Shown piece by piece: positions 50,843 through 60,269 of a stretch of DNA of 64,000 nucleotides. Within the stretch, counting starts at the first letter, position 1. Each line of letters begins with the position of its first letter. The translations under genes and the position numbers were made by a program. The notes under the pieces are model-generated. The model worked only from the letters and a program-made list of their open reading frames with translations, was not told where the DNA came from and made no database searches. The DNA lies in assembly GCA_017504305.1 (NCBI GenBank), contig JAFVRJ010000024.1, forward strand, positions 1 through 64,000, written 5' to 3'. The stretch is from Clostridia bacterium. Lineage in GTDB: Bacteria; Bacillota; Clostridia; Christensenellales; DTU072.

Positions 50843-51153
50843 AGTTAGTCTGTAAGCCGAGTTCTGTATTTGACGACCATCTGTCTTGACCCATAGTCGC
50901 CTATGGGTTCTAGCGATTGAGGGGACGGACGGGCAATCCATAGTCCCTTTTCTCTTGCATCGAGTGGGGTTTACACGGCCAATTTCGTCGCCGAACTGCC
51001 GGTGCGCTCTTACCGCACCTTTTCACCCTTGCGTATAAACGCGGTTATTTTCTGTTGCACTTTCCCTAAAGTTGCCTTCGGCAGGATTTCTCTGCCACTC
51101 TGCCCTGTGATGCTCGGACTTTCCTCACACGTAGTGCAGTCGTCTGACTAACT
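50843..51153 (-). ncRNA. rnpB: RNase P RNA
   Basis: The minus strand has the conserved core of RNase P RNA: GAGGAAAGTCCGAGCATCACAG in the 5' part (about 51126-51105), the CAGAGTGGCAGAGAAATCC region, and the 3' block ACAGAACTCGGCTTACAG. The ends AGTTAGTC and GACTAACT form helix P1, giving about 311 nt. The RNA is the catalytic subunit that trims tRNA 5' ends. A promoter places transcription start exactly at 51153. Confidence 0.95.
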
Positions 51154-51159
51154 GCAATT

Positions 51160-51188
51160 AGTTTAACACCTTGTAAACCATAAGTCAA
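51160..51188 (-). promoter_or_regulatory. Promoter of rnpB
   Basis: On the minus strand TTGACT (51183-51188), a 17-nt spacer and TAAACT (51160-51165). The predicted start, 7 nt beyond the -10, coincides with the first base of helix P1. Confidence 0.75.
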
Positions 51189-51223
51189 CTGTTCAAAATG
51201 TTAATAAAGCACTCGGTTGAACG

Positions 51224-51252
51224 TTGACATTTCTTCACGCGCGTGATATTAT
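51224..51252 (+). promoter_or_regulatory. Near-leaderless promoter of rarA
   Basis: A perfect TTGACA at 51224-51229, a 17-nt spacer and TATTAT at 51247-51252. Transcription should start near 51259, only 2 nt before the ATG at 51261, and no Shine-Dalgarno exists. Confidence 0.75.
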
Positions 51253-51260
51253 AAATGCGT

Positions 51261-52544
51261 ATGGATTTATTTGAAGCGACCAGAAAAACACACGCTCCGT
51301 TGAGCGAACGTATGAGATGCACTGCCCTAAAGGATTTCATTGGACAAAAGCATCTTATCGGCAAAGGCTCCTTACTTACTCGCGCCATTGAGGCCGATCG
51401 TTTGGGCAGTTGTATCTTTTACGGACCTCCGGGGACGGGCAAAACTACGCTCGCAAATATTATTGCTGAAAGTACCGGTGCTGCATATGCTTATTTAAAC
51501 GCGGTATCGTCAGGTGTTGCAGATGCAAAAAAAGTTATTGACGACGCGAAAAATCGTTTGGCTTTGTATGGTAAGCATACTTATTTGCTTTTAGACGAGT
51601 GTCATAGATGGTCCAAAGCGCAATCCGACTGCGTATTGAGTGCTATCGAAAAGGGCGAAATCATTTTTATCGGCTCTACGACGGAAAATCCTTACGTTAC
51701 TATGACAAAAGCTATAGTAAGTCGTTGCCGTATTTTTGAGTTTAAACCACTTACTCAAAACGACATAAAAGAGGGGCTCTACCGCGCAATCAAAGATGAA
51801 GTAAAAGGTCTTGGCCTCTATAACGCAAAAGTTACCGAAGAAGCCATTAACCATATTTCTTGGATGGCTAACGGCGATATGCGTAACGCTTTAAATGCTT
51901 TAGAACTTGCAGTACTGACTACTGCACCCGACGATCAAGGCGTTATAAATATCGACCTTAAAATAGCGGAAGAAGTATCGCAACGTAGAGCGTTATCTGT
52001 TGATGAAAGCGCATATTACGACATAATTAGTGCTTTTTGTAAGAGTTTACGCGGTTCCGATCCCGATGCCGCGGTGTATTACGCGATGCGACTTTTAAAT
52101 GCAGGATGCGATCCGCTTCTTGTTTGTCGTAGGCTCGTTGTTCATAGCGCGGAAGACGTAGGGATTGCTGATCCGCAAGCTCTTGTTATTGCTATGAACG
52201 CCTTGCACGCTATGGAAAAGCTCGGTTTACCCGAGGGACGTATACCGCTAACGGAGGCTATTATTTACGTGTGTCTTGCACCTAAATCCAATTCCGTTGT
52301 TAACGCTTTGTACGCTGCGGACGAAGCCTCAAAAATGGCGGAAGATGCAACCATCCCGTATTATTTACGCGATGCAAACTTCAAAGTAGAAAAGGTTACC
52401 GGCTATAAATATCCGCACGCTTACGGCGGATGGGTGGAGCAAAGATATTTACCCGAAGCACTTGGTGACGTAAGATTTTACGTTCCAAGTAAAAACGGTA
52501 GAGAAAAAGACGTTATTATCCCCAAAGACAAAGGGACAAAATAA
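51261..52544 (+). CDS. rarA: Replication-associated recombination protein A (RarA/MgsA)
   Basis: The 427-residue AAA+ ATPase has [21 protein letters not shown] at the start, Walker [14 protein letters not shown] near residue 56, Walker [10 protein letters not shown] near 110 and a C-terminal tetramerisation region with YLRDANFK and the family ending [17 protein letters not shown]. It acts at stalled forks with SSB and RecA. ATG 51261 is preferred over 51255 because the promoter would start the message after 51255. Confidence 0.93.
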   Translation: MDLFEATRKTHAPLSERMRCTALKDFIGQKHLIGKGSLLTRAIEADRLGSCIFYGPPGTGKTTLANIIAESTGAAYAYLNAVSSGVADAKKVIDDAKNRLALYGKHTYLLLDECHRWSKAQSDCVLSAIEKGEIIFIGSTTENPYVTMTKAIVSRCRIFEFKPLTQNDIKEGLYRAIKDEVKGLGLYNAKVTEEAINHISWMANGDMRNALNALELAVLTTAPDDQGVINIDLKIAEEVSQRRALSVDESAYYDIISAFCKSLRGSDPDAAVYYAMRLLNAGCDPLLVCRRLVVHSAEDVGIADPQALVIAMNALHAMEKLGLPEGRIPLTEAIIYVCLAPKSNSVVNALYAADEASKMAEDATIPYYLRDANFKVEKVTGYKYPHAYGGWVEQRYLPEALGDVRFYVPSKNGREKDVIIPKDKGTK

Positions 52545-52570
52545 AAATCATTTTTAAGGAGAAATTTAAC

Positions 52571-53107
52571 ATGGCAGATCTTAAAGGAAGCAAAACTGAA
52601 CAAAATCTTTGGTACGCATTTGCAGGCGAAAGCCAAGCACGTAATAAGTACGACTACTTTGCATCTAAAGCAAAAAAAGAAGGTTATGAACAAATAGCAG
52701 CAATCTTCCAAGAAACCGCATTAAACGAAAAAGAGCACGCAAAACTTTGGTTCAAAGAGCTTAACGGTATCGGTAATACTTTAGAGAACCTTCTCGCAGC
52801 AGCTGCAGGTGAAAACGAAGAGTGGACCGAGATGTATGCAGGTTTTGCAAAGGTAGCAGAAGAAGAAGGCTTTACCGCACTTGCAGCACGTTTTAGAGCG
52901 GTAGCAGCTGTAGAAAAAACTCACGAAGAGCGTTATCGTGCACTCGTTGCCAACATCGAAAACGGTACCGTATTTGCTAAATCTGACGTTGTCGAGTGGC
53001 GTTGCCGTAACTGCGGACATATTCACGTAGGCGCAAAAGCACCCGGACTTTGCCCCGTTTGCGCACATCCTCAAGCATACTTTGAGCTCGAGAAGAAAAA
53101 CTATTAA
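52571..53107 (+). CDS. Rubrerythrin
   Basis: The 178-residue non-haem iron protein has an N-terminal ferritin-like diiron domain ([45 protein letters not shown] carry the Glu/His ligands) and a C-terminal rubredoxin domain ([20 protein letters not shown]). It reduces hydrogen peroxide in anaerobes. AAGGAG lies before the ATG. The ABC transporter gene follows 6 nt downstream. Confidence 0.95.
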   Translation: MADLKGSKTEQNLWYAFAGESQARNKYDYFASKAKKEGYEQIAAIFQETALNEKEHAKLWFKELNGIGNTLENLLAAAAGENEEWTEMYAGFAKVAEEEGFTALAARFRAVAAVEKTHEERYRALVANIENGTVFAKSDVVEWRCRNCGHIHVGAKAPGLCPVCAHPQAYFELEKKNY

Positions 53108-53113
53108 TATAAA

Positions 53114-53836
53114 ATGTTAGAGATTACAAACCTCTCAAAAACCTACCGTGGCAACGGCAAAAAGGCAATTGATGATTTGACCATGACCGTTGCCAACGGT
53201 GAAATATTTGGTTTTTTAGGCCCCAATGGAGCCGGTAAATCAACCACTATAAAATGTATCACCGGTATACTTGATTTCGAAGAAGGGGATATAGTCATTA
53301 ACGGCACTAACGTTAAGAGCAATCCTGTTGCCGCAAAGCAGAAAATCGGTTACGTAGCGGACGAGCATTTTCTATACGAAGGACTTACCGGAAGACAGTA
53401 CGTTAATTTTATCCTTGATATTTTTGACGTACCGCAAGAGATTAGGGATCGCAACGTCCGTGAGTACGCAGAGCTTTTTGAAATGGGCGAACACCTCGAC
53501 CAATCGATAAGCTCTTATTCTCATGGCATGAAGCAAAAAATCAGCTTGATCGCAACGCTTTCGCATGATCCCGAAATTTTTATTTTAGACGAGCCTATGA
53601 CCGGCCTTGATCCGCAAGCAACGTTTAAGCTCAAACAACTTATGCATAAGCTTGCCGACGAAGGCAAAATCGTTTTCTTTTCATCTCACGTATTGGAAGT
53701 TGTTGAGAAACTATGCACTAAAGTTGCAATTATCGACAAAGGCAGACTTATTAAAGTTTGCGAAATGAGTGATTTGAAAGAAAATGAAAACGATCTTGAA
53801 GAAATCTTCTTAAAGCTTACTTCGGAGGTCGTGTAA
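53114..53836 (+). CDS. ABC transporter ATP-binding protein
   Basis: The 240-residue ATPase has Walker A GPNGAGKSTTIKCI near residue 37, signature SSYSHGMKQKISL near 135 and Walker B IFILDEPMTGLDP near 155. It is of the type that pairs with ABC-2-like permeases, and one is encoded directly downstream with adjacent stop and start. No ribosome binding site is clear before the ATG, which lies 6 nt after rubrerythrin. The substrate is unknown. Confidence 0.92.
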   Translation: MLEITNLSKTYRGNGKKAIDDLTMTVANGEIFGFLGPNGAGKSTTIKCITGILDFEEGDIVINGTNVKSNPVAAKQKIGYVADEHFLYEGLTGRQYVNFILDIFDVPQEIRDRNVREYAELFEMGEHLDQSISSYSHGMKQKISLIATLSHDPEIFILDEPMTGLDPQATFKLKQLMHKLADEGKIVFFSSHVLEVVEKLCTKVAIIDKGRLIKVCEMSDLKENENDLEEIFLKLTSEVV

Positions 53837-55534
53837 ATGAGTGTGGCCGTTAAGCAATATATATCGCTTGTTAAAACGATGCTTTTAAACCTTTTTTCCA
53901 TCAACCGCAAACCTTCGAAGGTTAAGGAAAAGGGTACTTTAACAAAGGTCGCAAAAGTAGGGGTAATATTGCTTTTGGCGTTTTCTGCGCTATTAATAAT
54001 CGGCTATTTAGTCGTAACTGCTTACGAGCTTACCGTTGCCGCAATACACTCCGGTACTGTAGTAGAACTACAATATGCCTTTATTGCGATGTCGCAATTA
54101 ACGGTATTATTCTTTGGGATGGCAAGCTTAATGAACGTGTTGTTCTTGAATAAAGATAGCGCCGTATTAAGTCCTTTGCCGTTTAGGAAAGGAGTGGTAT
54201 TTTTTGCAAAATTCACTATAGTTTATCTTGGAGAATTGGCGCTTGCTGCATTGGTTTACGTACCGATGGTTGCGACGTCAGGCGCCGTTATGATCCGCTA
54301 CGGCTTTGCCGTACCGTGGACCTTCTTCTTGGTTGAAGTAATAAACGCATTATTGATTCCAACGTTACCGCTTTTGATTGCGGTAATAGTATCGGAGCCT
54401 CTTGCATTTTTGGTCGCTCGACTAAAAAGAAAGTCTTTGGGCAATTCGATTGTGATGGGCGTATGCTACCTTGCCTTTTTTGCGGTATATTTCCTGTTTG
54501 TGATGGGATCCTCATCAATAGGCGAAACAGGCAACTTTGACGGCGACGTTATAGGACTGCTTGCTAAACTCAAAGAGTTTACCGTATTCAACTATCCTTT
54601 AACGGAAGCACTTATAGGCAATAACGTAGCCCTCAACCTTTTAATATACGTTGTCGGAGTTGTGTTAGTTACCGCTATATCCGTAGGGCTTTCCTTCATA
54701 TTCTTCCAAAAAACCATCATGAGAGGATCGGAAGGAGAGGGCGCTTCAAACAAAAAGAAAATCCTTTCGACAAACGAAAGAAAATCTTTTATGAAATCAT
54801 TTTTCATAAAGGATCTTAAAGTGGTTTTACATACGCCACAAGTACTAATATCGATAATAATGACGATAGTTTTGCCTTGTTTGGTTGTTTTCATCATGAG
54901 TAACGTAACGATGGGCGACCCTGAACTTGAGCAAGAAATGGATTCTAAACTGTTTATTAACGCACTTACCACCTATTTGGTATCGTTGCTGTGTTGTGCA
55001 GGCAATCCGCTATCGTATTTGGGCTTTTCGTTGGAAGGGAAAAACCTTATAATACTAAAGTCGCTACCAATCGACGTCAAGGCCTTAATAAAAGAAAAAT
55101 TCTTGTTTGCAAGTTCGGTTACGGCTCTTTCAGCCGTCGTATTACTTATCGTATACCCGATTGCAAGCGGAATAAACAACGTGGTTGCAATAATAGGAGT
55201 ACCACTCCAAGCATTGGCTTCAGGTGTTTCTTTTAGTGCGATCGGGCTTTATAGCGATCTTAAAAAGCCCAACTATCTTTGGACGAATATTAACGAAATA
55301 CTTCGTAACAACGTTAAACCCATCAAACCTATGCTGTTATACGTGGTACTTTCGTTTATATATTTGATATTAGGTATATTTATTGCGGTCTTCAGTAGCG
55401 CGCTTTCGATTGACGTTACTTTATCGCTATTTATATACCACGTAGTCTGCTTAATAGCACCTACGGTAATATTTGCACTTTTCTATAAGAAAATGTTAAA
55501 TTCGGAAGAACTATATAACCGAATAGGAGGATAA
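53837..55534 (+). CDS. ABC transporter permease (ABC-2-like)
   Basis: The 565-residue membrane protein has about 12 helices in two halves (about residues 35-300 and 330-560), joined by a basic linker (NKKKILSTNERKSFMKSFF). It is the membrane partner of the preceding ATPase. The large two-half architecture resembles the Firmicutes permeases annotated as putative ABC transporter permease subunits. The substrate is unknown. ruvX begins in the next base. Confidence 0.85.
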   Translation: MSVAVKQYISLVKTMLLNLFSINRKPSKVKEKGTLTKVAKVGVILLLAFSALLIIGYLVVTAYELTVAAIHSGTVVELQYAFIAMSQLTVLFFGMASLMNVLFLNKDSAVLSPLPFRKGVVFFAKFTIVYLGELALAALVYVPMVATSGAVMIRYGFAVPWTFFLVEVINALLIPTLPLLIAVIVSEPLAFLVARLKRKSLGNSIVMGVCYLAFFAVYFLFVMGSSSIGETGNFDGDVIGLLAKLKEFTVFNYPLTEALIGNNVALNLLIYVVGVVLVTAISVGLSFIFFQKTIMRGSEGEGASNKKKILSTNERKSFMKSFFIKDLKVVLHTPQVLISIIMTIVLPCLVVFIMSNVTMGDPELEQEMDSKLFINALTTYLVSLLCCAGNPLSYLGFSLEGKNLIILKSLPIDVKALIKEKFLFASSVTALSAVVLLIVYPIASGINNVVAIIGVPLQALASGVSFSAIGLYSDLKKPNYLWTNINEILRNNVKPIKPMLLYVVLSFIYLILGIFIAVFSSALSIDVTLSLFIYHVVCLIAPTVIFALFYKKMLNSEELYNRIGG

Positions 55535-55951
55535 ATGAGAAAACTCGCTCTTGACGTTGGTGACGTAAGAATAGGGCTCGCCACAAGTGATATTATGGGC
55601 ATAATCGCATCCGGATACGAAACTTATACGCGCAAAAGCTTGGCTCAAGACTATGCGTACATCGCAGATTTTTGCAAGAAGAACTCCGTTGATACGCTCG
55701 TAATAGGATTACCCGTCAATATGGATGGAACGGAGGGCCCGCGCGTAGAAGTAACTCGTGAATTTGCAAATGGTTTGCAAGAGTACGTCGAGGGAATAAA
55801 AATCGTTTATCAAGATGAAAGATTGACTACCGTTCAAGCAGAAAGGATGCTTATTCAAGGCGGAGTTAGGCGCGAAAAGAGAAAGAAAGTTATAGATAAA
55901 GTTGCTGCAACCATCATTTTGCAAGCATATTTAGATAGAATAAACTATTAA
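55535..55951 (+). CDS. ruvX: Holliday junction resolvase-like RuvX (YqgF)
   Basis: The 138-residue RNase H-like nuclease starts KLALDVGDVRIGLATSD with the first catalytic Asp. It has LVIGLPVNMDGTEGPR near residue 57 and YQDERLTTVQAERML near 90, followed by the last conserved Asp in DKVAATIILQAYL. YqgF acts in 16S rRNA maturation in some bacteria. It is followed by DUF1292, the usual Firmicutes neighbour. Confidence 0.95.
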   Translation: MRKLALDVGDVRIGLATSDIMGIIASGYETYTRKSLAQDYAYIADFCKKNSVDTLVIGLPVNMDGTEGPRVEVTREFANGLQEYVEGIKIVYQDERLTTVQAERMLIQGGVRREKRKKVIDKVAATIILQAYLDRINY

Positions 55952-55966
55952 TCAAGGAGAGCTACC

Positions 55967-56311
55967 ATGACTGATAAAAACAACGACATTTTAAAGAATT
56001 TCGAAGAAATTGAAGAAGAGGAAGAAGTTATAGTTTTAGTTGACGACAGAACGGGCAAGGAAGTTGAGTTTAGCTTACTTGCAATGCTCGAAGTTGACGG
56101 TACCACTTATGCATATTTAGAGCCTATCGACGAAGTTGAAGGCTTTGAAGACGGTGACATCCTTATTAATAGAGTTGAATTTGGCGATGACGGCGAAGAA
56201 AAGTTCCTTCCCGTTGACGACGATGCAGAATTAGACAAAGCATTCGAGGCTTTCGACGAAATGTACGTTGAGCAATTCGGAATGCATTGTGACGGCTCTG
56301 ATATCGAGTAA
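55967..56311 (+). CDS. DUF1292 family protein
   Basis: The 114-residue protein is acidic and fits DUF1292 (YrzB type): EEEEVIVLVDDRTGKEVEFSLLAML and YAYLEPIDEVEGFEDGDILINRVEF. Its function is unknown, but it is nearly always encoded after ruvX. AAGGAG lies before the ATG. Confidence 0.9.
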   Translation: MTDKNNDILKNFEEIEEEEEVIVLVDDRTGKEVEFSLLAMLEVDGTTYAYLEPIDEVEGFEDGDILINRVEFGDDGEEKFLPVDDDAELDKAFEAFDEMYVEQFGMHCDGSDIE

Positions 56312-56312
56312 T

Positions 56313-57059
56313 ATGTCAAAGATTCTAAAGAAAATTATACCGATTTTCCTTATTTGTGCACTTATGATTACGTTATGCGTAGGCGTAGCAGGCTGTAAGG
56401 AAAGCGAAGATAACGTAGACAATAACGAAACCACCGACATCCCAAGCGACGGCGCTACGGATGATGGTGAATCCAACACCGATATAAATAATGGTGAAAC
56501 CAACGGTGGAGGTTCAGAGGAGAATCAAACTATGAACATCGCAAAATTTGTAATTACCGATCAAAACGGCGTAGATCGTACCGTTAAAATTCAATTACAT
56601 CCTGAAAAAGCACCCATTTCTGTCGAAAACTTCACAAGACTTGCAAACAACGGATATTATGATGGGCTTGTTTTCCATCGTATAGTACCCGGCGGATGCT
56701 TGCAAGGTGGTGGCTATAAAATAGAAGGCCAATATATTATGGAAGCCCCCGACACCGCGTCCATTTACGGTGAATTTGCTTCTAACGGTTGGACTAAAAA
56801 CGATCTTCAACACGTTTTCGGCACCATTTCGATGGCTCGTACCAGCGTTAAAAACAGTGCGACAAGCCAATTCTTCCTTTGTATTGGCTCTTATCCAAGC
56901 TGGGACGGCGAATATGCAGCTTTTGGCACGATAGTAGATGAAAAGGAAAGTAAAGATAATTTGACCATACTCGGACAATCCACCTATACCGCTATAGATT
57001 ACATGTTCCAGACCTTCCCATATCCTATTTTGACAATCAAGAGCGTTAGAGTTGATTAA
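56313..57059 (+). CDS. Cyclophilin-type peptidyl-prolyl isomerase lipoprotein
   Basis: The 248-residue protein has a lipoprotein signal (KKIIPIFLICALMITLCVGVAGC, lipobox VAGC near residue 27) and an acidic Asn/Thr/Gly-rich linker (about 30-75). A cyclophilin domain follows with VENFTRLANNGYYDGLVFHRIV and GGCLQGGGYK, then ISMARTSVKNSATSQFF. It would help fold exported proteins on the outer face of the membrane. ATG 56313 follows the DUF1292 stop by 1 nt; a longer frame would overlap it. Confidence 0.92.
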   Translation: MSKILKKIIPIFLICALMITLCVGVAGCKESEDNVDNNETTDIPSDGATDDGESNTDINNGETNGGGSEENQTMNIAKFVITDQNGVDRTVKIQLHPEKAPISVENFTRLANNGYYDGLVFHRIVPGGCLQGGGYKIEGQYIMEAPDTASIYGEFASNGWTKNDLQHVFGTISMARTSVKNSATSQFFLCIGSYPSWDGEYAAFGTIVDEKESKDNLTILGQSTYTAIDYMFQTFPYPILTIKSVRVD

Positions 57060-57087
57060 CGTCGTTTAAATGCAAACATATTCACAC

Positions 57088-57116
57088 TTGAATAAATAAT
57101 AAGATTGTGGTATTTT
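57088..57116 (+). promoter_or_regulatory. Leaderless-type promoter of the MBG-domain gene
   Basis: TTGAAT at 57088-57093, a 17-nt spacer and TATTTT at 57111-57116, then 6 nt before ATG 57123. No Shine-Dalgarno is seen. Confidence 0.6.
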
Positions 57117-57122
57117 AATATT

Positions 57123-58550
57123 ATGGACGGATTAGCAATCAGATTCAAAAGAAAGGTTATTATAGTTATGGCGATAGTAGTTGCCGTACTTTGCGTTGCG
57201 ACTTTAGCCATTGCAATGCAATCTGGAAGCGTTGCCTATGCAAGCGCGTCTTATACAGATGCTGATGTAAGCCGTTTTACGTTTAATATTCAAGAGGGTG
57301 CAAGCTCGCTTGTTTATAATGGATCGGAGCAACCCTTGAAAGCCGTAGTAACGTTAGACGGCGAGTCGTTTGATGATTATAGCGTTACTTATTTTCAAAA
57401 CAATCAACCGATTGATGGCGTTCCAAAGGACGCTGGCAATTACACCGCCATTATAAGCGTAAACAATAGCGATCCGGTTATTTCCTCAGGCAAAATAAGC
57501 TACAAAATCACTCAAAAACCCATAAAAGTAGTTGTTAGTGGCGCCGATACGTTTACTTATACCGGCAACCCTTATACTCGTAATGTATCTCGTATCGGAG
57601 TATGCGAAGGGGATGAGTGCGAAGTTATTACCACCTATTTAGGTAGCACCGATAAGCTGGAAGCCGGTCAACTGCCACGCAACGTAGACGATTACGATTT
57701 AGCGTTTACCCCTTCAAATCCTAATTATATCATAGGGGAAGTCGAAGGAAACAAGACTCTTAAAATCACCAAGAACACCTTGACGGTTACCGCTAAAAAC
57801 GTAACGATTACGGTCGGCGATGCCTTGCCCGAGTTAACTTATGATATTATAGGTTTTTGTGGAACTGACGGCGTAGAGCAAATAAGCACAATGCCCAAAA
57901 TAAACACCAACGCTTCGGTTGTCGGCATACACGACTTAATTCCTTCGGGCGGTAGCTCTCGTAATTATAACTTTAATTACGTTAAAGGCTTTTTAACTAT
58001 TAATGCAGTTACCACAAACGGTCAAATTGAAGGCACGTCTTCATCTTTTACCATAAATGGTAAATTTGCGCCCAGCACTCACTACCTTGGTTCCTCTGTG
58101 GAAATAAAGTCTGATGAGGCTAAAGCCTACGTAAAAACCGCACGCGAGTATCGCATGCTTAACTTTACTTCGAAGATTAGGCATATCTATAAGCTCGATA
58201 TACAAAACGGTGCGCAAGTATCTGAAAAGGTATCCATTTCTATAGATAACGTACCCCTAAATGCTAAAAAAGATTATTTTATTATAGTTATCGACCATAA
58301 CGGTGTGGTATCAAAAGTATCTAAATATACCTTTGTAGACGGTGTGTTGACTTTTAATTCCTACGGTATAGGCACGGTGCTTGTTTTCGAAGATAACCAA
58401 GCTATGATGATAATCTATATTACTCTCGGCATAATAGTCGCGCTCGTTATAGCCTTGTTCGTAGCATCAAAAATTACTTATCTCAATGATAAAAAAGAAA
58501 TTGAAGATAAGAAAAAACATAAAAAACATAAAAGCAAATATCAATGGTAA
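57123..58550 (+). CDS. MBG-domain surface protein with C-terminal membrane anchor
   Basis: The 475-residue protein has an N-terminal signal/membrane helix (RKVIIVMAIVVAVLCVATLA) and MBG/YDG-type beta domains (about residues 40-300: AGNYTAIISV..., DYDLAFTPSNPNYIIG, VTITVGDALPELTYDI). A further beta region, a C-terminal helix (MIIYITLGIIVALVIALFVAS) and a Lys/His-rich cytoplasmic tail follow. It is probably anchored by the helix and faces outwards; there is no LPXTG motif. Such domains occur in adhesins, but no ligand can be named. A TTG at 57105 is rejected because it lies before the -10 box. Confidence 0.75.
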   Translation: MDGLAIRFKRKVIIVMAIVVAVLCVATLAIAMQSGSVAYASASYTDADVSRFTFNIQEGASSLVYNGSEQPLKAVVTLDGESFDDYSVTYFQNNQPIDGVPKDAGNYTAIISVNNSDPVISSGKISYKITQKPIKVVVSGADTFTYTGNPYTRNVSRIGVCEGDECEVITTYLGSTDKLEAGQLPRNVDDYDLAFTPSNPNYIIGEVEGNKTLKITKNTLTVTAKNVTITVGDALPELTYDIIGFCGTDGVEQISTMPKINTNASVVGIHDLIPSGGSSRNYNFNYVKGFLTINAVTTNGQIEGTSSSFTINGKFAPSTHYLGSSVEIKSDEAKAYVKTAREYRMLNFTSKIRHIYKLDIQNGAQVSEKVSISIDNVPLNAKKDYFIIVIDHNGVVSKVSKYTFVDGVLTFNSYGIGTVLVFEDNQAMMIIYITLGIIVALVIALFVASKITYLNDKKEIEDKKKHKKHKSKYQW

Positions 58551-58575
58551 AAAGTCCGAAAGGGCTTTTTATTTT
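58549..58575 (+). terminator. Terminator after the MBG-domain gene
   Basis: AAAAAGTCC at 58549-58557 pairs with GGGCTTTTT at 58562-58570 around GAAA, followed by ATTTTT. It overlaps the stop codon. Confidence 0.85.
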
Positions 58576-58635
58576 TGCCGTTTAAATAAAAATCCGTTTT
58601 TATATAATAATTATATAAATATTAGGCAAAATCGT

Positions 58636-58664
58636 TTGCAAAAGAGCTTTTTATGTGCTATCAT
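58636..58664 (+). promoter_or_regulatory. Promoter of rpsB-tsf
   Basis: TTGCAA at 58636-58641, a 17-nt spacer and TATCAT at 58659-58664. Confidence 0.7.
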
Positions 58665-58670
58665 ACATAA

Positions 58671-58775
58671 GCCATATTACGCACCTATGCGGAGAAAATC
58701 GTTGTTGCCCCTAAAAAGGTTGCGGTTTTTTAAGAAGCGTAGGGAGGAAAAAACAAATCAGGAGGTATATTTAAA
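58671..58775 (+). promoter_or_regulatory. Structured leader of rpsB, candidate S2 regulatory site
   Basis: The 105-nt leader holds a CGCA-CCTA-TGCG hairpin and a longer CCCTA...TAGGG pairing that encloses a T run, before AGGAGG. Ribosomal protein operons are often controlled by binding to their leaders, so feedback by S2 is possible but not shown. Confidence 0.35.
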
Positions 58776-59528
58776 ATGGCAGTTATTTCAATGAAGCAAC
58801 TTCTCGAAGCCGGCGTTCACTTTGGACACCAAACCAAGAAATGGAACCCCAAAATGGGTAAGTACATTTACGATGCAAGGAACGATATCCACATTATCGA
58901 CCTTCAACTCACCGTTGATCTCGTAGAAGAAGCTTACAAGTTCATCCATAAAATCGCATCTGAAGGCAAAAACATCCTCTTCGTAGGTAAGAAAAAGCAA
59001 GCTAAAGAAGCTATTCAATCCGAAGCAGAGCGTTGCGGTATGTTCTATATGAACGAAAGATGGCTCGGTGGTACTCTTACCAACTTCCAAACCATCCGTA
59101 CCCGTATTGACAAGCTCAATAAGCTCAACCAAATGGAAGCTATCGGCGAGTTCGAACTTCTTCCCAAGAAAGAAGTTATCAAACTTAAAGCAGAACGCGA
59201 TAAGTTAGAGCAAAACCTCGGCGGTATCAAGAACATGCGTAACCTTCCCGGTGCATTGTTTGTAGTTGACCTTAAGATTGAGCACATCGCTATCCAAGAA
59301 GCACGCGCTCTCGGTATTCCGATCGTAGGTCTTGTAGACACCAACTGTGATCCCGATTTGGTTGATTACGTAATCCCCGGCAACGACGACGCTATCCGCG
59401 CTATCAAGCTTATCGCAAGCGTAATGGCAGATGCAGTTATCGCAGCTAAAGAGGGTACCGAATACGTAAGTGACAAAGACGCAGACGTAGCTGCTGAAGA
59501 AGTTTTCGCAGACGAAACCAACGCATAA
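58776..59528 (+). CDS. rpsB: 30S ribosomal protein S2
   Basis: The 250-residue protein has the S2 blocks [47 protein letters not shown] and [29 protein letters not shown]. The C-terminus is an acidic tail. AGGAGG lies before the ATG. It is the first gene of rpsB-tsf. Confidence 0.98.
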   Translation: MAVISMKQLLEAGVHFGHQTKKWNPKMGKYIYDARNDIHIIDLQLTVDLVEEAYKFIHKIASEGKNILFVGKKKQAKEAIQSEAERCGMFYMNERWLGGTLTNFQTIRTRIDKLNKLNQMEAIGEFELLPKKEVIKLKAERDKLEQNLGGIKNMRNLPGALFVVDLKIEHIAIQEARALGIPIVGLVDTNCDPDLVDYVIPGNDDAIRAIKLIASVMADAVIAAKEGTEYVSDKDADVAAEEVFADETNA

Positions 59529-59549
59529 TTAAAAAGGAGATATACAATT

Positions 59550-60221
59550 ATGGCATTTACCGCAAAAGACGTTCAAGAATTAAGAGCTCGTACCGGTGCA
59601 GGTATGATGGATTGCAAAAAAGCACTCGAAGCATCTGATGGCAACCCCGAAAAAGCAGCTGAATGGCTCCGCGAAAAGGGTATTGCAACCGCTGCTAAAA
59701 AAGCAGGCAGAATCGCATCTCAAGGCGTTGTAGATAGCTACATCCACATGGGTGGCAAAGTTGGCGTTCTCCTCGAAGTTAACTGCGAAACCGACTTCGT
59801 TGCTAAAGGCGAAGGCTTCCTCGCATTCGTACACGACGTAGCACTCCAAATCGCTGCTGTTAAACCTCTTTACGTATCCAGAGAAGAAGTTCCCGCAGAC
59901 GTTATTAATCATGAAAGAAGCATCGCTTCTGCTCAAATCGAAAACGATCCCAAAATGGCAAGCAAACCCGAAATGGTTAAGAACAAGATCATCGATGGCA
60001 AAATCGAAACTTACTACAAAGAGAACTGCCTCCTTGACCAAGCTTTCGTTAAGGATCCCAGCAAAACCATTAACCAACTCGTTATTGAAGCAACTGCAAA
60101 GTGTGGCGAAAAAGTTACCATCCGTCGTTTCGTAAGATATGAAATGGGTGAAGGTCTTGCAAAGAAAGTTGATAACTTTGCTGAAGAAATTAATGCAGCT
60201 GTTGCAAGCATGAAGAAATAG
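59550..60221 (+). CDS. tsf: Elongation factor Ts (short form)
   Basis: The 223-residue protein starts KDVQELRARTGAGMMDCKKALEASDG, the N-terminal EF-Ts signature, and has VLLEVNCETDFVAKGEGF near residue 73. It exchanges GDP on EF-Tu. It is shorter than the roughly 290 residues of Bacillus EF-Ts and has a reduced C-terminal half, as in other short EF-Ts proteins. AAGGAG lies before the ATG. Confidence 0.96.
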   Translation: MAFTAKDVQELRARTGAGMMDCKKALEASDGNPEKAAEWLREKGIATAAKKAGRIASQGVVDSYIHMGGKVGVLLEVNCETDFVAKGEGFLAFVHDVALQIAAVKPLYVSREEVPADVINHERSIASAQIENDPKMASKPEMVKNKIIDGKIETYYKENCLLDQAFVKDPSKTINQLVIEATAKCGEKVTIRRFVRYEMGEGLAKKVDNFAEEINAAVASMKK

Positions 60222-60229
60222 TTAAAATT

Positions 60230-60256
60230 AAAGAGATACTTAAGTATCTCTTTTTT
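60230..60256 (+). terminator. Palindromic terminator between tsf and pyrH
   Basis: AAAGAGATACTT and AAGTATCTCTTT form a perfect loopless palindrome at 60230-60253 followed by TTTTT. It lies 9 nt after tsf and just before the pyrH Shine-Dalgarno (CGGAGG), so it reduces rather than prevents pyrH transcription. Confidence 0.8.
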
Positions 60257-60269
60257 TTCGGAGGTTAAT

